From Pseudomonadota bacterium (GTDB lineage: Bacteria > Pseudomonadota > Gammaproteobacteria > Xanthomonadales > SZUA-38), in the NCBI GenBank assembly GCA_039033415.1, contig JBCCCR010000005.1:62001-126000 (forward strand): DNA of 64,000 nucleotides, given 5' to 3'. The notes under the pieces were generated by a model. It was given only the letters and a program-made list of their open reading frames with translations. It was not told the DNA's origin and searched no databases. The position numbers were made by a program, and so were the translations under genes. Below, in pieces: positions 1 through 7,574 of this stretch (positions are counted from its first letter, which is position 1; every line of letters starts with the position of its first letter).

Positions 1-2
1 GC

Positions 3-920
3 GGGGATAGTGCGGCGCTCAGCACGCTGCTCGACTACGTCGTTCGCCGCCATGACCCGGAGCTTGCTGGGGCAGATGAGTCAGACAAGGCGCAAGGCCT
101 CATCAAGGCCGTGATCCAGCGGCAGGCAGCGCTGGTCGCCCAGTGGATGCGGCTGGGCTTTGTGCACGGCGTCATGAACACCGACAACTGCGCGATCAGC
201 GGTGAGACCATTGACTACGGGCCGTGCGCCTTCATCGACCGCTTTGACCCTCGCACCGTGTTCAGCTCGATCGACCACCAGGGTCGATACGCGTACGCCA
301 ACCAGCCGGGCATCGCGCAGTGGAATATCGCCCGGCTGGCCGAAACGCTGCTGCCGCTGCTGGACACGGACGAAGAAAAGGCGCTGTCGACGGCCAACGA
401 ACTGATCACGGGCTACACCGAAGTTTGGCACGCCGCCTATCGCCGGGCGATGGGCCAAAAGCTCGGGATCAGCGAAGCAACGCCTGATGACGACAAGCTG
501 ATTGAGGATTTCCTGAGCCTGCTGTCCGACGGAAAACTCGACTTCACCGCCACGTTCCGGCAGCTCGCCGAGCTGACCGTCGAGACGGAGGAGGACGCGT
601 TGCCGGAGACGATTGCGACGCGGGATGCGGGGCGTTGGAAACTGTGGCTGTCACGCTGGCGGCAGCGCTTGGCCGAACCCGCGGGCGCTGAATTCAATCG
701 GATCACCGAGCGCATGAATCAGGTCAACCCGGCCATTATCCCGCGCAATCATGAGGTTGAGCTGGCGCTGACAGCGGCAGCCAGCGAAGGAAACCTCAAG
801 CCGTTTCTGAAGCTGCACAAAGCGCTGCAAAACCCTTTTGAGAGCACGCCAGACAACCTCTGGCTGCAGAAGCTGCCTGTTGCGGGCCTGCCGCCCTATC
901 GAACGTTCTGCGGCACCTGA
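3..920 (+). CDS. selO: Protein adenylyltransferase SelO (YdiU/UPF0061), C-terminal part
   Basis: SelO is a pseudokinase-fold enzyme that transfers AMP from ATP to Ser/Thr/Tyr of target proteins and is linked to redox stress. The frame is open from base 3, so the 5' end lies outside the window. The family-typical stretch HGVMNTDN (about 161-184) is followed by TIDYGP and by DHQGRYAYANQP, then WNIARLAETLLPLLD, which are the active-site region and following helices of YdiU. The protein ends in PPYRTFCGT; the penultimate-region Cys occupies the place of selenocysteine in eukaryotic SelO. The last 25 bases overlap the convergent rarD-like gene. Identity is firm; only the N-terminal half is missing. 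Confidence 0.93.
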   Translation, partial: GDSAALSTLLDYVVRRHDPELAGADESDKAQGLIKAVIQRQAALVAQWMRLGFVHGVMNTDNCAISGETIDYGPCAFIDRFDPRTVFSSIDHQGRYAYANQPGIAQWNIARLAETLLPLLDTDEEKALSTANELITGYTEVWHAAYRRAMGQKLGISEATPDDDKLIEDFLSLLSDGKLDFTATFRQLAELTVETEEDALPETIATRDAGRWKLWLSRWRQRLAEPAGAEFNRITERMNQVNPAIIPRNHEVELALTAAASEGNLKPFLKLHKALQNPFESTPDNLWLQKLPVAGLPPYRTFCGT

Positions 921-1822
921 CGGGCACTGCGCCAGCGTCCGAGTGCGTCCCAGGCAAACAGCGCAACGCCACACCAGATCAGCGCAAAACAAATCGCCGT
1001 CGCCGGCGTGATGGGCTCGCCGAAATAGACGCCCAGCAGAAACTGAATCGTCGGCGCCATGAACTGCAGGAACGCAATAGCGGAAAGCGTCAGCCGCCGG
1101 GCCGCGACCGCAAAAAACAGCAGCGGCAGGACGGTCAGCGGCCCACCGAGCATCAGGCCGATGTTCTGGTTGGTGGCGGTGTTGAGAAACACCAGCTGTT
1201 CGCTGCTGACGAGCCAATAAAGGTAACCGACGGCCAGCGGCGCCAGCAGCAGCGTCTCGATCAACAACCCCGGCATGGCGCCGACAGCAACCTGTTTTCG
1301 GACGACACCGTAGACGGTGAAAGACACGGCCAGCCCGAGGGCGAGCCACGGAACCTGACCGCCGCTAACTGTCAGCACCGTGACACCGGCCGCCGCCAGC
1401 AGTACGGCCAGCCACTGCGGACGACCCAGCCGCTCGCCGAAAAACATCACGCCAACCAGGACATACATCAGCGGATTGATGTAGTAGCCGAGGGATGCCT
1501 GGAACACCTGTTCGCGCTGCACGGCCAGAATGTAGGTGATCCAGTTCAGCGCAATCACCGTGGCCGATAGGCAAAGCCATGCGAGCGTCGACGGCTTGCG
1601 CAGGATCCCAACAAGCTCACCAAGCTGCCGTCGAACGATCACTATCGCCAGCCCGAAAGGCACAGCCCAGACCACGCGATGGGCCAGCATCTCCAGTGCG
1701 GGCACAGTGACCACCCACTTGAAATAGAGCGGCATAAAACCCCAGAGCAGATAGGCTGCCACCGCCGCCGTCAGGCCGTCATTGGCCTGAGGCTGCTGAG
1801 CTGCGCGAGGTGTTGCGTTCAA
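896..1822 (-). CDS. rarD: RarD-type EamA/DMT superfamily transporter
   Basis: 308-residue integral inner-membrane protein with about ten hydrophobic helices and two EamA halves. It matches the RarD branch of the drug/metabolite transporters: the opening AAYLLWGFMPLYFKWV, the HRVVWAVPFG segment and the ASLGYYINPL motif are characteristic. The substrate is not known for the family; the name comes from a chloramphenicol-sensitivity phenotype. It is convergent with selO and overlaps its last 25 bases, an arrangement common when neither gene has its own terminator. A downstream start is unlikely because the first helix begins at about residue 17. Good confidence in family, none in substrate. Confidence 0.9.
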   Translation of the reverse strand: MNATPRAAQQPQANDGLTAAVAAYLLWGFMPLYFKWVVTVPALEMLAHRVVWAVPFGLAIVIVRRQLGELVGILRKPSTLAWLCLSATVIALNWITYILAVQREQVFQASLGYYINPLMYVLVGVMFFGERLGRPQWLAVLLAAAGVTVLTVSGGQVPWLALGLAVSFTVYGVVRKQVAVGAMPGLLIETLLLAPLAVGYLYWLVSSEQLVFLNTATNQNIGLMLGGPLTVLPLLFFAVAARRLTLSAIAFLQFMAPTIQFLLGVYFGEPITPATAICFALIWCGVALFAWDALGRWRSARQVPQNVR

Positions 1823-2004
1823 AGCGAGAAGGTCCCGAGGAGGAGAGCGGGCACATTACCAGCTTTCGTGTGAATGCCCGGACAACAATTCGATAGCGCA
1901 CGGCTGCCGGTGGACAGATCACGCTGAGCGCCAAACTGTGCTCGCGGTCACACGACGAGACAAAGGTCCTCGCTACCCTCGGAGATCAACGCTTGAGGTA
2001 AGCC

Positions 2005-3369
2005 ATGCGCCTGACCCGGAATCGATCCAAGACCGCCGACACCCCCCGCCGCGCTCTAACTCCCTGGCCCGTCATACTGCTGCTGGCTCTACCCGGAGCC
2101 ACGTGTCTCGCCGGCTCCACTTACGAACCGGGACAGCCAGCCACGATGGATCTGGCCGAAGTGGCCCAGGGGCTGGGCGACAACGGCCAGATTTTTCCTA
2201 CAGACCTCGTGGCGTTCCCTGACGGCTCCGGCCGCCTGCTGATCAGCACACTGGGAGGCAGCATACGGTTAATCGACGGCGCGCTAACGGCCACGCCCTA
2301 TATCGATACGGTCAGCGACGACACCATCAACGCGGAAAACGGCAACGCTTCGTTTGGCCTTACCACCGTGGCCTTTCACCCCGATTTTGCCAACGTGGGA
2401 ACGTCGGGGTTCGGTCGCCTGTACACCGTTGAACCCGAGGTCACCCGGGCCAATCCACCGCCGGATTTTCCTGGTATTCGCAATGATTTTGTCGGCGGCA
2501 ACAATCCGGCCCACGATCGGGTGCTCTATGAGTATCGGGCCGACTCGCTCGGCGCTAACGCGTTTGCCGGACTAAAGCGGGAGGTGCTGCGAATCCATGA
2601 GCATCGACGCGGGCACGACGTGAACGACCTGGCGTTTGACGCCGGCGGCTACCTGTACATCGCCGTCGGCGACACGGTGATCAGCGGCAGCGCCCAGGAG
2701 CTGGACAACGTGTTCGGCACCATTATGAGAATCGATCCGCTCGCGCCGGAGCAAACGCCAGGCAGCACCGATCCGGTGAGCGACAACGGCGCGTATCGCG
2801 TACCCGCCGACAATCCGTTTTTGAGCACCGCCGACGCGGTACCAGAGATTTTTGCGTACGGACTGCGCAACCCGTTTCGCATTTTTGTCGACCCGCTCAC
2901 CGACGAACTGTGGGTCAGCAGCAACGGGGCAAGCTCACGCGAGTCGGTCTATCAGGTCAGCCTTGGCGACAACCTCGGCTGGCCGTTCTTTGAAGGAACG
3001 CGACAGAACAATCCGCCGCCAGCGGGGTTTAGCTACGTGCCTCCAGTCTTTGAATACACCCACAGTCTCGGGCAGTCCGTGACCGGTGTTGTTGTCTATA
3101 GCGGCAGCAACCTGTCGGGGCTCACGGGCCGGGTGGTCTTCAGCGACTTTCTCGGGAGCGGCTCGGGGGGCGCCCGCGTGTTTTACGGTGACCCCGAAAC
3201 GGGTGTCTATTCCGACCTTGAGGCCAGCGGCCCGGTTGAGCTGCCCTCAACGCTTGTCTCCATCGGCCTGGACCAGGCGGGGGAGATGTACTTCCTCGGC
3301 GGGGACGGTCGCGTCCTGGGCACCAACCCGGACGGCCTCCTGTTTCGAAATGGCTTCGAAAGCAATTAA
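2005..3369 (+). CDS. Secreted PQQ-dependent sugar dehydrogenase-like protein (GSDH family)
   Basis: 454 residues. A signal peptide (hydrophobic WPVILLLALPGATCLAG, about residues 22-38) is followed by a six-bladed beta-propeller of the glucose/sorbosone dehydrogenase family. Typical motifs are RGHDVNDLAFDAGGYLYIAV, YGLRNPFRIFVDP and LGWPFFEG. Family members oxidise aldose sugars in the periplasm with PQQ, but this is inferred and no PQQ genes are in view. The protein ends with the tail LFRNGFESN, shared in form with three other secreted proteins in this window. The gene stands alone between rarD (divergent) and a cluster of hairpins. The start is the ATG after a weak GAGGTAAGCC ribosome site. 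Confidence 0.82.
   Translation: MRLTRNRSKTADTPRRALTPWPVILLLALPGATCLAGSTYEPGQPATMDLAEVAQGLGDNGQIFPTDLVAFPDGSGRLLISTLGGSIRLIDGALTATPYIDTVSDDTINAENGNASFGLTTVAFHPDFANVGTSGFGRLYTVEPEVTRANPPPDFPGIRNDFVGGNNPAHDRVLYEYRADSLGANAFAGLKREVLRIHEHRRGHDVNDLAFDAGGYLYIAVGDTVISGSAQELDNVFGTIMRIDPLAPEQTPGSTDPVSDNGAYRVPADNPFLSTADAVPEIFAYGLRNPFRIFVDPLTDELWVSSNGASSRESVYQVSLGDNLGWPFFEGTRQNNPPPAGFSYVPPVFEYTHSLGQSVTGVVVYSGSNLSGLTGRVVFSDFLGSGSGGARVFYGDPETGVYSDLEASGPVELPSTLVSIGLDQAGEMYFLGGDGRVLGTNPDGLLFRNGFESN
3340..3366 (+). other. C-terminal NGFE tail of the sugar dehydrogenase-like protein
   Basis: The last nine residues read LFRNGFESN. The pattern hydrophobic-F-x-(D/N)-G-F-E at the extreme C-terminus recurs at 34779-34802, 50536-50568 and 54183-54203 on otherwise unrelated secreted proteins. 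No transmembrane helix or basic cluster follows, so it is not a PEP-CTERM or GlyGly-CTERM type signal. Confidence 0.7.
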
Positions 3370-3421
3370 CAGACTGCTGAAAAAGCCATCCATGGCCCAT
3401 GTTTATGGAGATGGCAACGAC

Positions 3422-3504
3422 GCCAAGTGAAAAATGCGATTTTCACTTGGCTCACATTTTCAATGGCTTTTAGCCATCGAAAATGTCGGCACATCCATGT
3501 GCCG
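3422..3504. repeat. Cluster of three adjacent hairpins, REP- or MITE-like
   Basis: Three palindromes lie back to back between the sugar dehydrogenase-like gene and def. Arms 3422-3433 and 3440-3451 form a perfect 12-bp stem. Arms around 3453-3466 and 3472-3485 form a 14-bp stem with one mismatch (ACATTTTCAATGGC). Arms 3487-3494 and 3497-3504 form a perfect 8-bp stem (CGGCACAT) with a 2-base loop. None is followed by a T-run, so simple termination is doubtful. The stretch just upstream (ACAGACTGCTGAAAAAGCC, from 3369) also resembles ends of short repeats. Multi-copy nature is inferred. Confidence 0.65.
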
Positions 3505-3527
3505 AGCGCAGCACTCCGCGCGGCCCT

Positions 3528-4136
3528 CTAACGTTCGAGGCTGGTGCGACCGGGCTGGGTGCTGAAGGCTCCGGGCGACGGCCAGTGCGGCTGCCAGCTA
3601 TCGCGTTTGGCGAGCAGCGCGTCGGACAGGAGAAAGCGAGGGTCGGTGATACGCGTCGGCATCAGAACCCCATCCAAGTGATCCAGTTCGTGCTGGAACA
3701 CGCGCGCCGCAAAACCCTCCAGGCGGGCCGCGGCCGGCTCACCATGCGCGTTCAGCCCGCTGACCTCAATCTCCGCCGGTCGCGAGACCCAGCCTCGCAA
3801 GCCGGGCACTGAAAGGCATCCTTCCCAGGCCCAGCATGAACCGCTGCTGGTATCGATCACCGGATTGACCCAGAACTGAAGCGGAAACGCCTCCGCATCC
3901 GGATAGCGATCGTTGACGCCGCTGATTCCTAAACAAAACACCCGCGCTGCCCAGCCGACCTGCGGCGCCGCGATACCGATACCGCCGTAGGCATCCATAC
4001 AGCGGGCCAGCGTGTCGAGACGATCAGACCAATCGTCTGCCGCAATGTCCTCCGCTGATACCGCCGGCTGCGGCTCCATCAGCGAGGCCTCACCCCAAAA
4101 CACCAGGCCAGGCAGGTCCGGCGTCGAAGCTACCAC
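3528..4136 (-). CDS. def: Peptide deformylase
   Basis: 202 residues. All three deformylase motifs are present: GIGIAAPQVG, EGCLSVPG (metal-ligand Cys) and QHELDHLDG (HExxH, two His ligands and catalytic Glu). The enzyme removes the formyl group from N-terminal fMet in the cytoplasm. The GTG start at 4134-4136 overlaps the end of the preceding DUF2855 gene by 7 bases, so the pair is translationally coupled. An internal Met at residue 20 would cut into the conserved first strand, so the GTG is preferred. It is not next to fmt or a rRNA locus, and its N-terminal region (VFWGEASLMEP) is unusual, so this is probably a second deformylase rather than the main housekeeping copy. Confidence 0.9.
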   Translation of the reverse strand: MVASTPDLPGLVFWGEASLMEPQPAVSAEDIAADDWSDRLDTLARCMDAYGGIGIAAPQVGWAARVFCLGISGVNDRYPDAEAFPLQFWVNPVIDTSSGSCWAWEGCLSVPGLRGWVSRPAEIEVSGLNAHGEPAAARLEGFAARVFQHELDHLDGVLMPTRITDPRFLLSDALLAKRDSWQPHWPSPGAFSTQPGRTSLER

Positions 4137-5206
4137 TGAGCCATGTAACCCTGGCTGGGATTGTTTTGGCCGGCCAGCAGATCCAGATAGGTTTGGCCGA
4201 TCGACTCGAGACCTTGCCTGACGGTCACCTCAAGCGCGCGACCGGCCAGCGGTAGAAAATCTTGCCAGGCGGTGGCTAGACGCCGCTGAAACTCCGCAGC
4301 GCCCCACTCAGCAACGCGACGTTCAACGTGATTGGGCGCAAACAGAAACTGCGGCTTAGGCCCGAAGGCGGGCGGCGTGTCGCTCCGCGACTGCCAGTGA
4401 GAGCCGCCGATGGCACAGCTGTACTTCAACCGGCTGTCCCACCGCTCATGAATCTGATCGCGCAGCGCGCCGTTCCCGGCAATGTCGACGTAAACCACCG
4501 GCATCTCCGAGTCCAGCGTCTCCAGCTCATCGTAGCTGACCACCTGGTCATAGCAGCCGAGTCCCTCGGTGAAGGCGACGTTGCCCGCTGACGTCAGGCC
4601 GATGCACGCCACCTCCGAGCGCGCCTGGAGTAGATGCGCAATGGCCATCGCGGTCTTGCTCGAGGCACTCGACAGTAGCACCTTTGCCGCCCCATAAAAC
4701 TGCTGCTCGGCCAGAAAATCGTCCGCCACAAAAGCGGTGGCGAAAAGGGGTTTGAACAGCGCCTGCTGCGCCTCAAATTCGGGTCGGTAAAGCGGGTCGG
4801 CTGCTGTACGCATGTACTGGTTGTAAACCGCAGGGAGCTCGCGCCGATGTTCCGCGCCGTCTTCGATCATGGCGGGCGTTTGACGAAGCGGCGTCATCAG
4901 CAGGTGCGAGGACAGCGGGAAGAAGCCGAATAGGCGCTCCCCGGCAGCGATACCCTCAACCCGACTCTCCATCACGGTGCCAAACCCCCAGACCGGCAGC
5001 ACGCCCCAGTCGTCGGCCGCGGGGAAAAACCGCCAGTAGCCGAGCGTCTTGCCGTGATCCGCGTAACTGATGTTGTTGGCCGTCAGCGCAAAGCGCTCAA
5101 TGGTGCAGACCAGCTGACCGGCTTCGGGGACGGGCGCGGACGCACGATGCCATTGGGTCTTATCCAGCTGGCCTTGCTGGATCAACAGGGTGTTTTGGTT
5201 GCTCAT
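4130..5206 (-). CDS. DUF2855 family protein (MDR/quinone-reductase-like)
   Basis: 358 residues matching the DUF2855 family, distant relatives of medium-chain dehydrogenases. Typical features are the N-terminal ALTANNISYADHG segment, the WGFGTVMES and GERLFGFFPLSSH stretches, and a middle Rossmann-like part beginning VLLSSASSKTAMAIAHLL. No function is established for the family. It sits upstream of def in the same direction with a 7-base overlap. Whether the pair has a common physiological role is not evident. The start is the ATG at 5204-5206. Confidence 0.8.
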   Translation of the reverse strand: MSNQNTLLIQQGQLDKTQWHRASAPVPEAGQLVCTIERFALTANNISYADHGKTLGYWRFFPAADDWGVLPVWGFGTVMESRVEGIAAGERLFGFFPLSSHLLMTPLRQTPAMIEDGAEHRRELPAVYNQYMRTAADPLYRPEFEAQQALFKPLFATAFVADDFLAEQQFYGAAKVLLSSASSKTAMAIAHLLQARSEVACIGLTSAGNVAFTEGLGCYDQVVSYDELETLDSEMPVVYVDIAGNGALRDQIHERWDSRLKYSCAIGGSHWQSRSDTPPAFGPKPQFLFAPNHVERRVAEWGAAEFQRRLATAWQDFLPLAGRALEVTVRQGLESIGQTYLDLLAGQNNPSQGYMAQW

Positions 5207-5290
5207 AAAAGGGGCTTCGGGTGTTTTCGATATCTTAGCGTGCGCCGCCTGGCAGGGTAAGATAGCCGTAATCCACCAGGTTTTTTTGAC

Positions 5291-5935
5291 ATGTCATTGC
5301 CCCGCGAACTGAGCCCCGTCGAAGTACGCATCCTGGGTTGCCTGATCGAAAAACAGGCCACCACACCGGATCAATATCCGCTCACCCTGAACAGCCTGAC
5401 CACCGCCTGCAATCAGAAGTCCAGCCGCCACCCCGTGACGTCTTACGAGATCGGTGAGATCGGTCATGCGCTCAGGCAGCTCGGTGATCTGCGGCTGGTC
5501 AGCGAGTCGCGAGCCTCCCGGGCCGCGAAATATGAACACCACTTTGCCGAGGTTGTTCAGGTCCTAAAAAAGGAGCTGGCGGTGCTGTGCATCCTGATGC
5601 TGCGGGGCGCGCAGACGCCCGGCGAGGTGCGGACCCGTTGTCAGCGGATCCACGAATTTGACGATCTCGATGACGTCGTTTATGTCCTGGATCGACTGAT
5701 TGAGCGGGAGCCGGCGATGGTTCAGCGCGTGCCCAGGGGAGCCGGGCAAAAGGACGATCGCTACGTCCATCTGCTCAGCGGGGAGCCGTCTGCCGAGCTG
5801 CTGGCAGCGCCCGCTGCAAGCGCTACCTCGGCCGGCGCCCGAAGCTCGCTGGCTCAGCAGGTTGCGGACCTGACCGAGCGTGTCGAAGCGCTGGAGGAGC
5901 AGCTGGCCCGGCTAGGGCCGCGTCCGATGGACTAA
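5291..5935 (+). CDS. yceH: YceH family protein (UPF0502/DUF480)
   Basis: 214 residues. Two winged-helix units make up residues 1-170, recognised by LSPVEVRILGCLIEKQATTP, YPLTLNSLTTACNQKSSR and LMLRGAQTPGEVRTR. They are followed by an Ala-rich linker and a short C-terminal coiled coil (about residues 185-207). The function is unknown in all bacteria that carry it; the fold suggests DNA binding. The gene is monocistronic and divergent from the DUF2855/def pair, with only 84 bases between start codons. Confidence 0.9.
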   Translation: MSLPRELSPVEVRILGCLIEKQATTPDQYPLTLNSLTTACNQKSSRHPVTSYEIGEIGHALRQLGDLRLVSESRASRAAKYEHHFAEVVQVLKKELAVLCILMLRGAQTPGEVRTRCQRIHEFDDLDDVVYVLDRLIEREPAMVQRVPRGAGQKDDRYVHLLSGEPSAELLAAPAASATSAGARSSLAQQVADLTERVEALEEQLARLGPRPMD

Positions 5936-6007
5936 GCACAGGGCGTTCAGGCGTGCCCGGACCCCGCACGGGGTCTGAATCTTCGGGCTTTCGGGAAGTC
6001 TGGCAGG

Positions 6008-6361
6008 CTAGCTGTCGTCGCAGGTCCAGCGCTCGAAGCGGCGGACGGCAATCTGGCTGCCCAGGTCGCGCTCGGTCTGGCTGATGTACTGGGCTACGGT
6101 CAGGGTATCCGATCGCACAAACCGCTGGCTGAGCAGCAGCGCATCCTGGCGCACCGGCCTTGCGTCGGGCCAGGCACGCTGCAGCGGCTCCATTTCAACC
6201 TGAGAAATACCAATCGGGTCCATGGCCGCAATATGGATTGCGAGATCGCGGGCCAGGGCGGCAAACTCTTCCGTGCGAGCGGTGAAATCATCGCTGGTTT
6301 CGAGCTCCACCAGCACCCCGATGCGGCCGTTGTGGACGTAGCTTTCGATGTAACGATACAT
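6008..6361 (-). CDS. Stand-alone EF-Ts core-domain-like protein
   Basis: 117 residues that align with the C-terminal core of elongation factor Ts of the short (Thermus-like) type. RIGVLVELETSDDFTAR (13-29) corresponds to the RVGVLVELNCETDFVAR block, ARDLAIHIAAMDP (37-49) to AKDLAMHIAMMNP, and LLLSQRFV plus GSQIAVRRFERW to the closing strands. The N-terminal UBA-like domain and the first TDFV region that contact EF-Tu are absent. The ATG at 6359-6361 is chosen because homology begins at once; a TTG at 6397 would add 12 residues. It is divergent from the VOC gene. A role in translation is unproven; it may instead be a decoy or a regulator. Confidence 0.75.
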   Translation of the reverse strand: MYRYIESYVHNGRIGVLVELETSDDFTARTEEFAALARDLAIHIAAMDPIGISQVEMEPLQRAWPDARPVRQDALLLSQRFVRSDTLTVAQYISQTERDLGSQIAVRRFERWTCDDS

Positions 6362-6472
6362 GGCCCGATTGTGGCGTTTTTCGCCGCCGAAGCGCAATAC
6401 CTTTGACGGGCGAAACGTATTCGTGAGCCGGGTCGGCGGTTAAGATTGGGCAGCGTCCAACAGGAGTCCACC

Positions 6473-7072
6473 ATGGTTCAGTCAACCTCACATATCCACC
6501 GCGCCAAAGCTTTCTGGCTCGCCCAGCTGACCGTTCTGGCGGTTCTGGTGATCACCCAAGCGGCGATCGCCGCGCCCGTTGCCGAAGACGAGCGTATCGA
6601 TCTCGATCTGCGGCGCACCACGCTGGTCGTCCGAGACATTGAGCAGTCCCTCAAGTTTTATCGCGACGCGCTCGGAATGGAGGTGATCTACGATCGGGAT
6701 ATCATCACGCCCAGCAGCGCCAAATCTGATGAAGAGGCTGAGCGAGCCCGGCAGCTCGTGTTTCTGCGCGCCAACGATGACTTCATCGGCGTGCTCGGAC
6801 TGCTGCAATATCGCAAGCCGCTCAAGCAACCGGTCCACCAGGGTCTGGAGCCGTTTACGCCCGGGTCGATGGTGCTGCTGTTTAACACCGGCGATCTAAA
6901 ATCCCGGTTTGCTGCCGCCGCTGCCACCGAGGGCACGCGGGTTTTGAGCAAACCCTCGCTAACCCGCTATCCGGGCTATGACGGTAGCGGCACGATTGAG
7001 GTCATGGTCAGCGTGTTAACCGATCCGGACGGCTTTGTGGTGGAGCTCAATCAGGTGTTGAGCGGGCTTTAA
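6473..7072 (+). CDS. Exported VOC (glyoxalase/dioxygenase fold) protein
   Basis: 199 residues. The ATG at 6473 has a CAGGAG ribosome site 6 bases upstream. Residues about 20-40 are a signal peptide or membrane anchor (FWLAQLTVLAVLVITQAAIA). One vicinal-oxygen-chelate domain follows, starting RRTTLVVRDIEQSLKFYRDA and ending LTDPDGFVVELNQ, where the last Glu would be a metal ligand. The substrate is unknown; VOC proteins include glyoxalases, extradiol dioxygenases and resistance proteins. Export to the periplasm is less usual for the fold. It is separate from its neighbours. Confidence 0.8.
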   Translation: MVQSTSHIHRAKAFWLAQLTVLAVLVITQAAIAAPVAEDERIDLDLRRTTLVVRDIEQSLKFYRDALGMEVIYDRDIITPSSAKSDEEAERARQLVFLRANDDFIGVLGLLQYRKPLKQPVHQGLEPFTPGSMVLLFNTGDLKSRFAAAAATEGTRVLSKPSLTRYPGYDGSGTIEVMVSVLTDPDGFVVELNQVLSGL

Positions 7073-7095
7073 GCTAAACGCAACCCAAAAAGGAT

Positions 7096-7569
7096 TCAGC
7101 CGTCCGCCAGATCGTTTTCGATGTCCTGGAGCATGCTGTTGAGCTCCTCCAGGCGCTGCTTGCCGAGACGTTTCTCAAGCTGGCGATAGATCTCGGACGA
7201 ATGCGGCGCCACGGCTCGGTACAGGCGTTGCCCCTTGGCGGTCATCATGACCTGGGCGCGCCGTTGATCGACCCGCTGGGCGCGCTTTTTGACCAGCCCT
7301 TTGCTGATCAGGCCCCTTAAGATCCGAGACAAGCTGGGCGGCAGAATCACCGCTTCCCGAGCCAGCTTGGTCACGGTGATCTCGTCGTTCTCAATCAGCA
7401 CGCGCAGCACCCGCCACTGCTGCTCAGTCAGCTTATGCTCGTGCAGCATGGGCCGGAACTCCGCCATACACGCTTCGCGGGCTCGAAGCAGCGTCATGGG
7501 AAGCGATTGTGCCAGCGGCCGGAGGTGGACCTCCTGCTCGGTGGACGACGGTTTTGGTGTGCGGGCCAT
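7096..7569 (-). CDS. MarR-family regulator, HpaR-like
   Basis: 157 residues with the winged-helix domain of MarR proteins. LTEQQWRVLRVL, the recognition helix region LPPSLSRILRGLISKG and the wing RRAQVMMTAKG are clear. The N-terminal pattern RPLAQSLPMTLLRARE and FRPMLHEHKLTEQQWR resembles HpaR, the repressor of homoprotocatechuate degradation. The ATG at 7567-7569 lies 5 bases after the fumarylacetoacetase stop, so the two form an operon. It is therefore inferred to control tyrosine/homogentisate catabolism. A longer reading would overlap the upstream gene and is rejected. Confidence 0.85.
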   Translation of the reverse strand: MARTPKPSSTEQEVHLRPLAQSLPMTLLRAREACMAEFRPMLHEHKLTEQQWRVLRVLIENDEITVTKLAREAVILPPSLSRILRGLISKGLVKKRAQRVDQRRAQVMMTAKGQRLYRAVAPHSSEIYRQLEKRLGKQRLEELNSMLQDIENDLADG

Positions 7570-7574
7570 AACGG

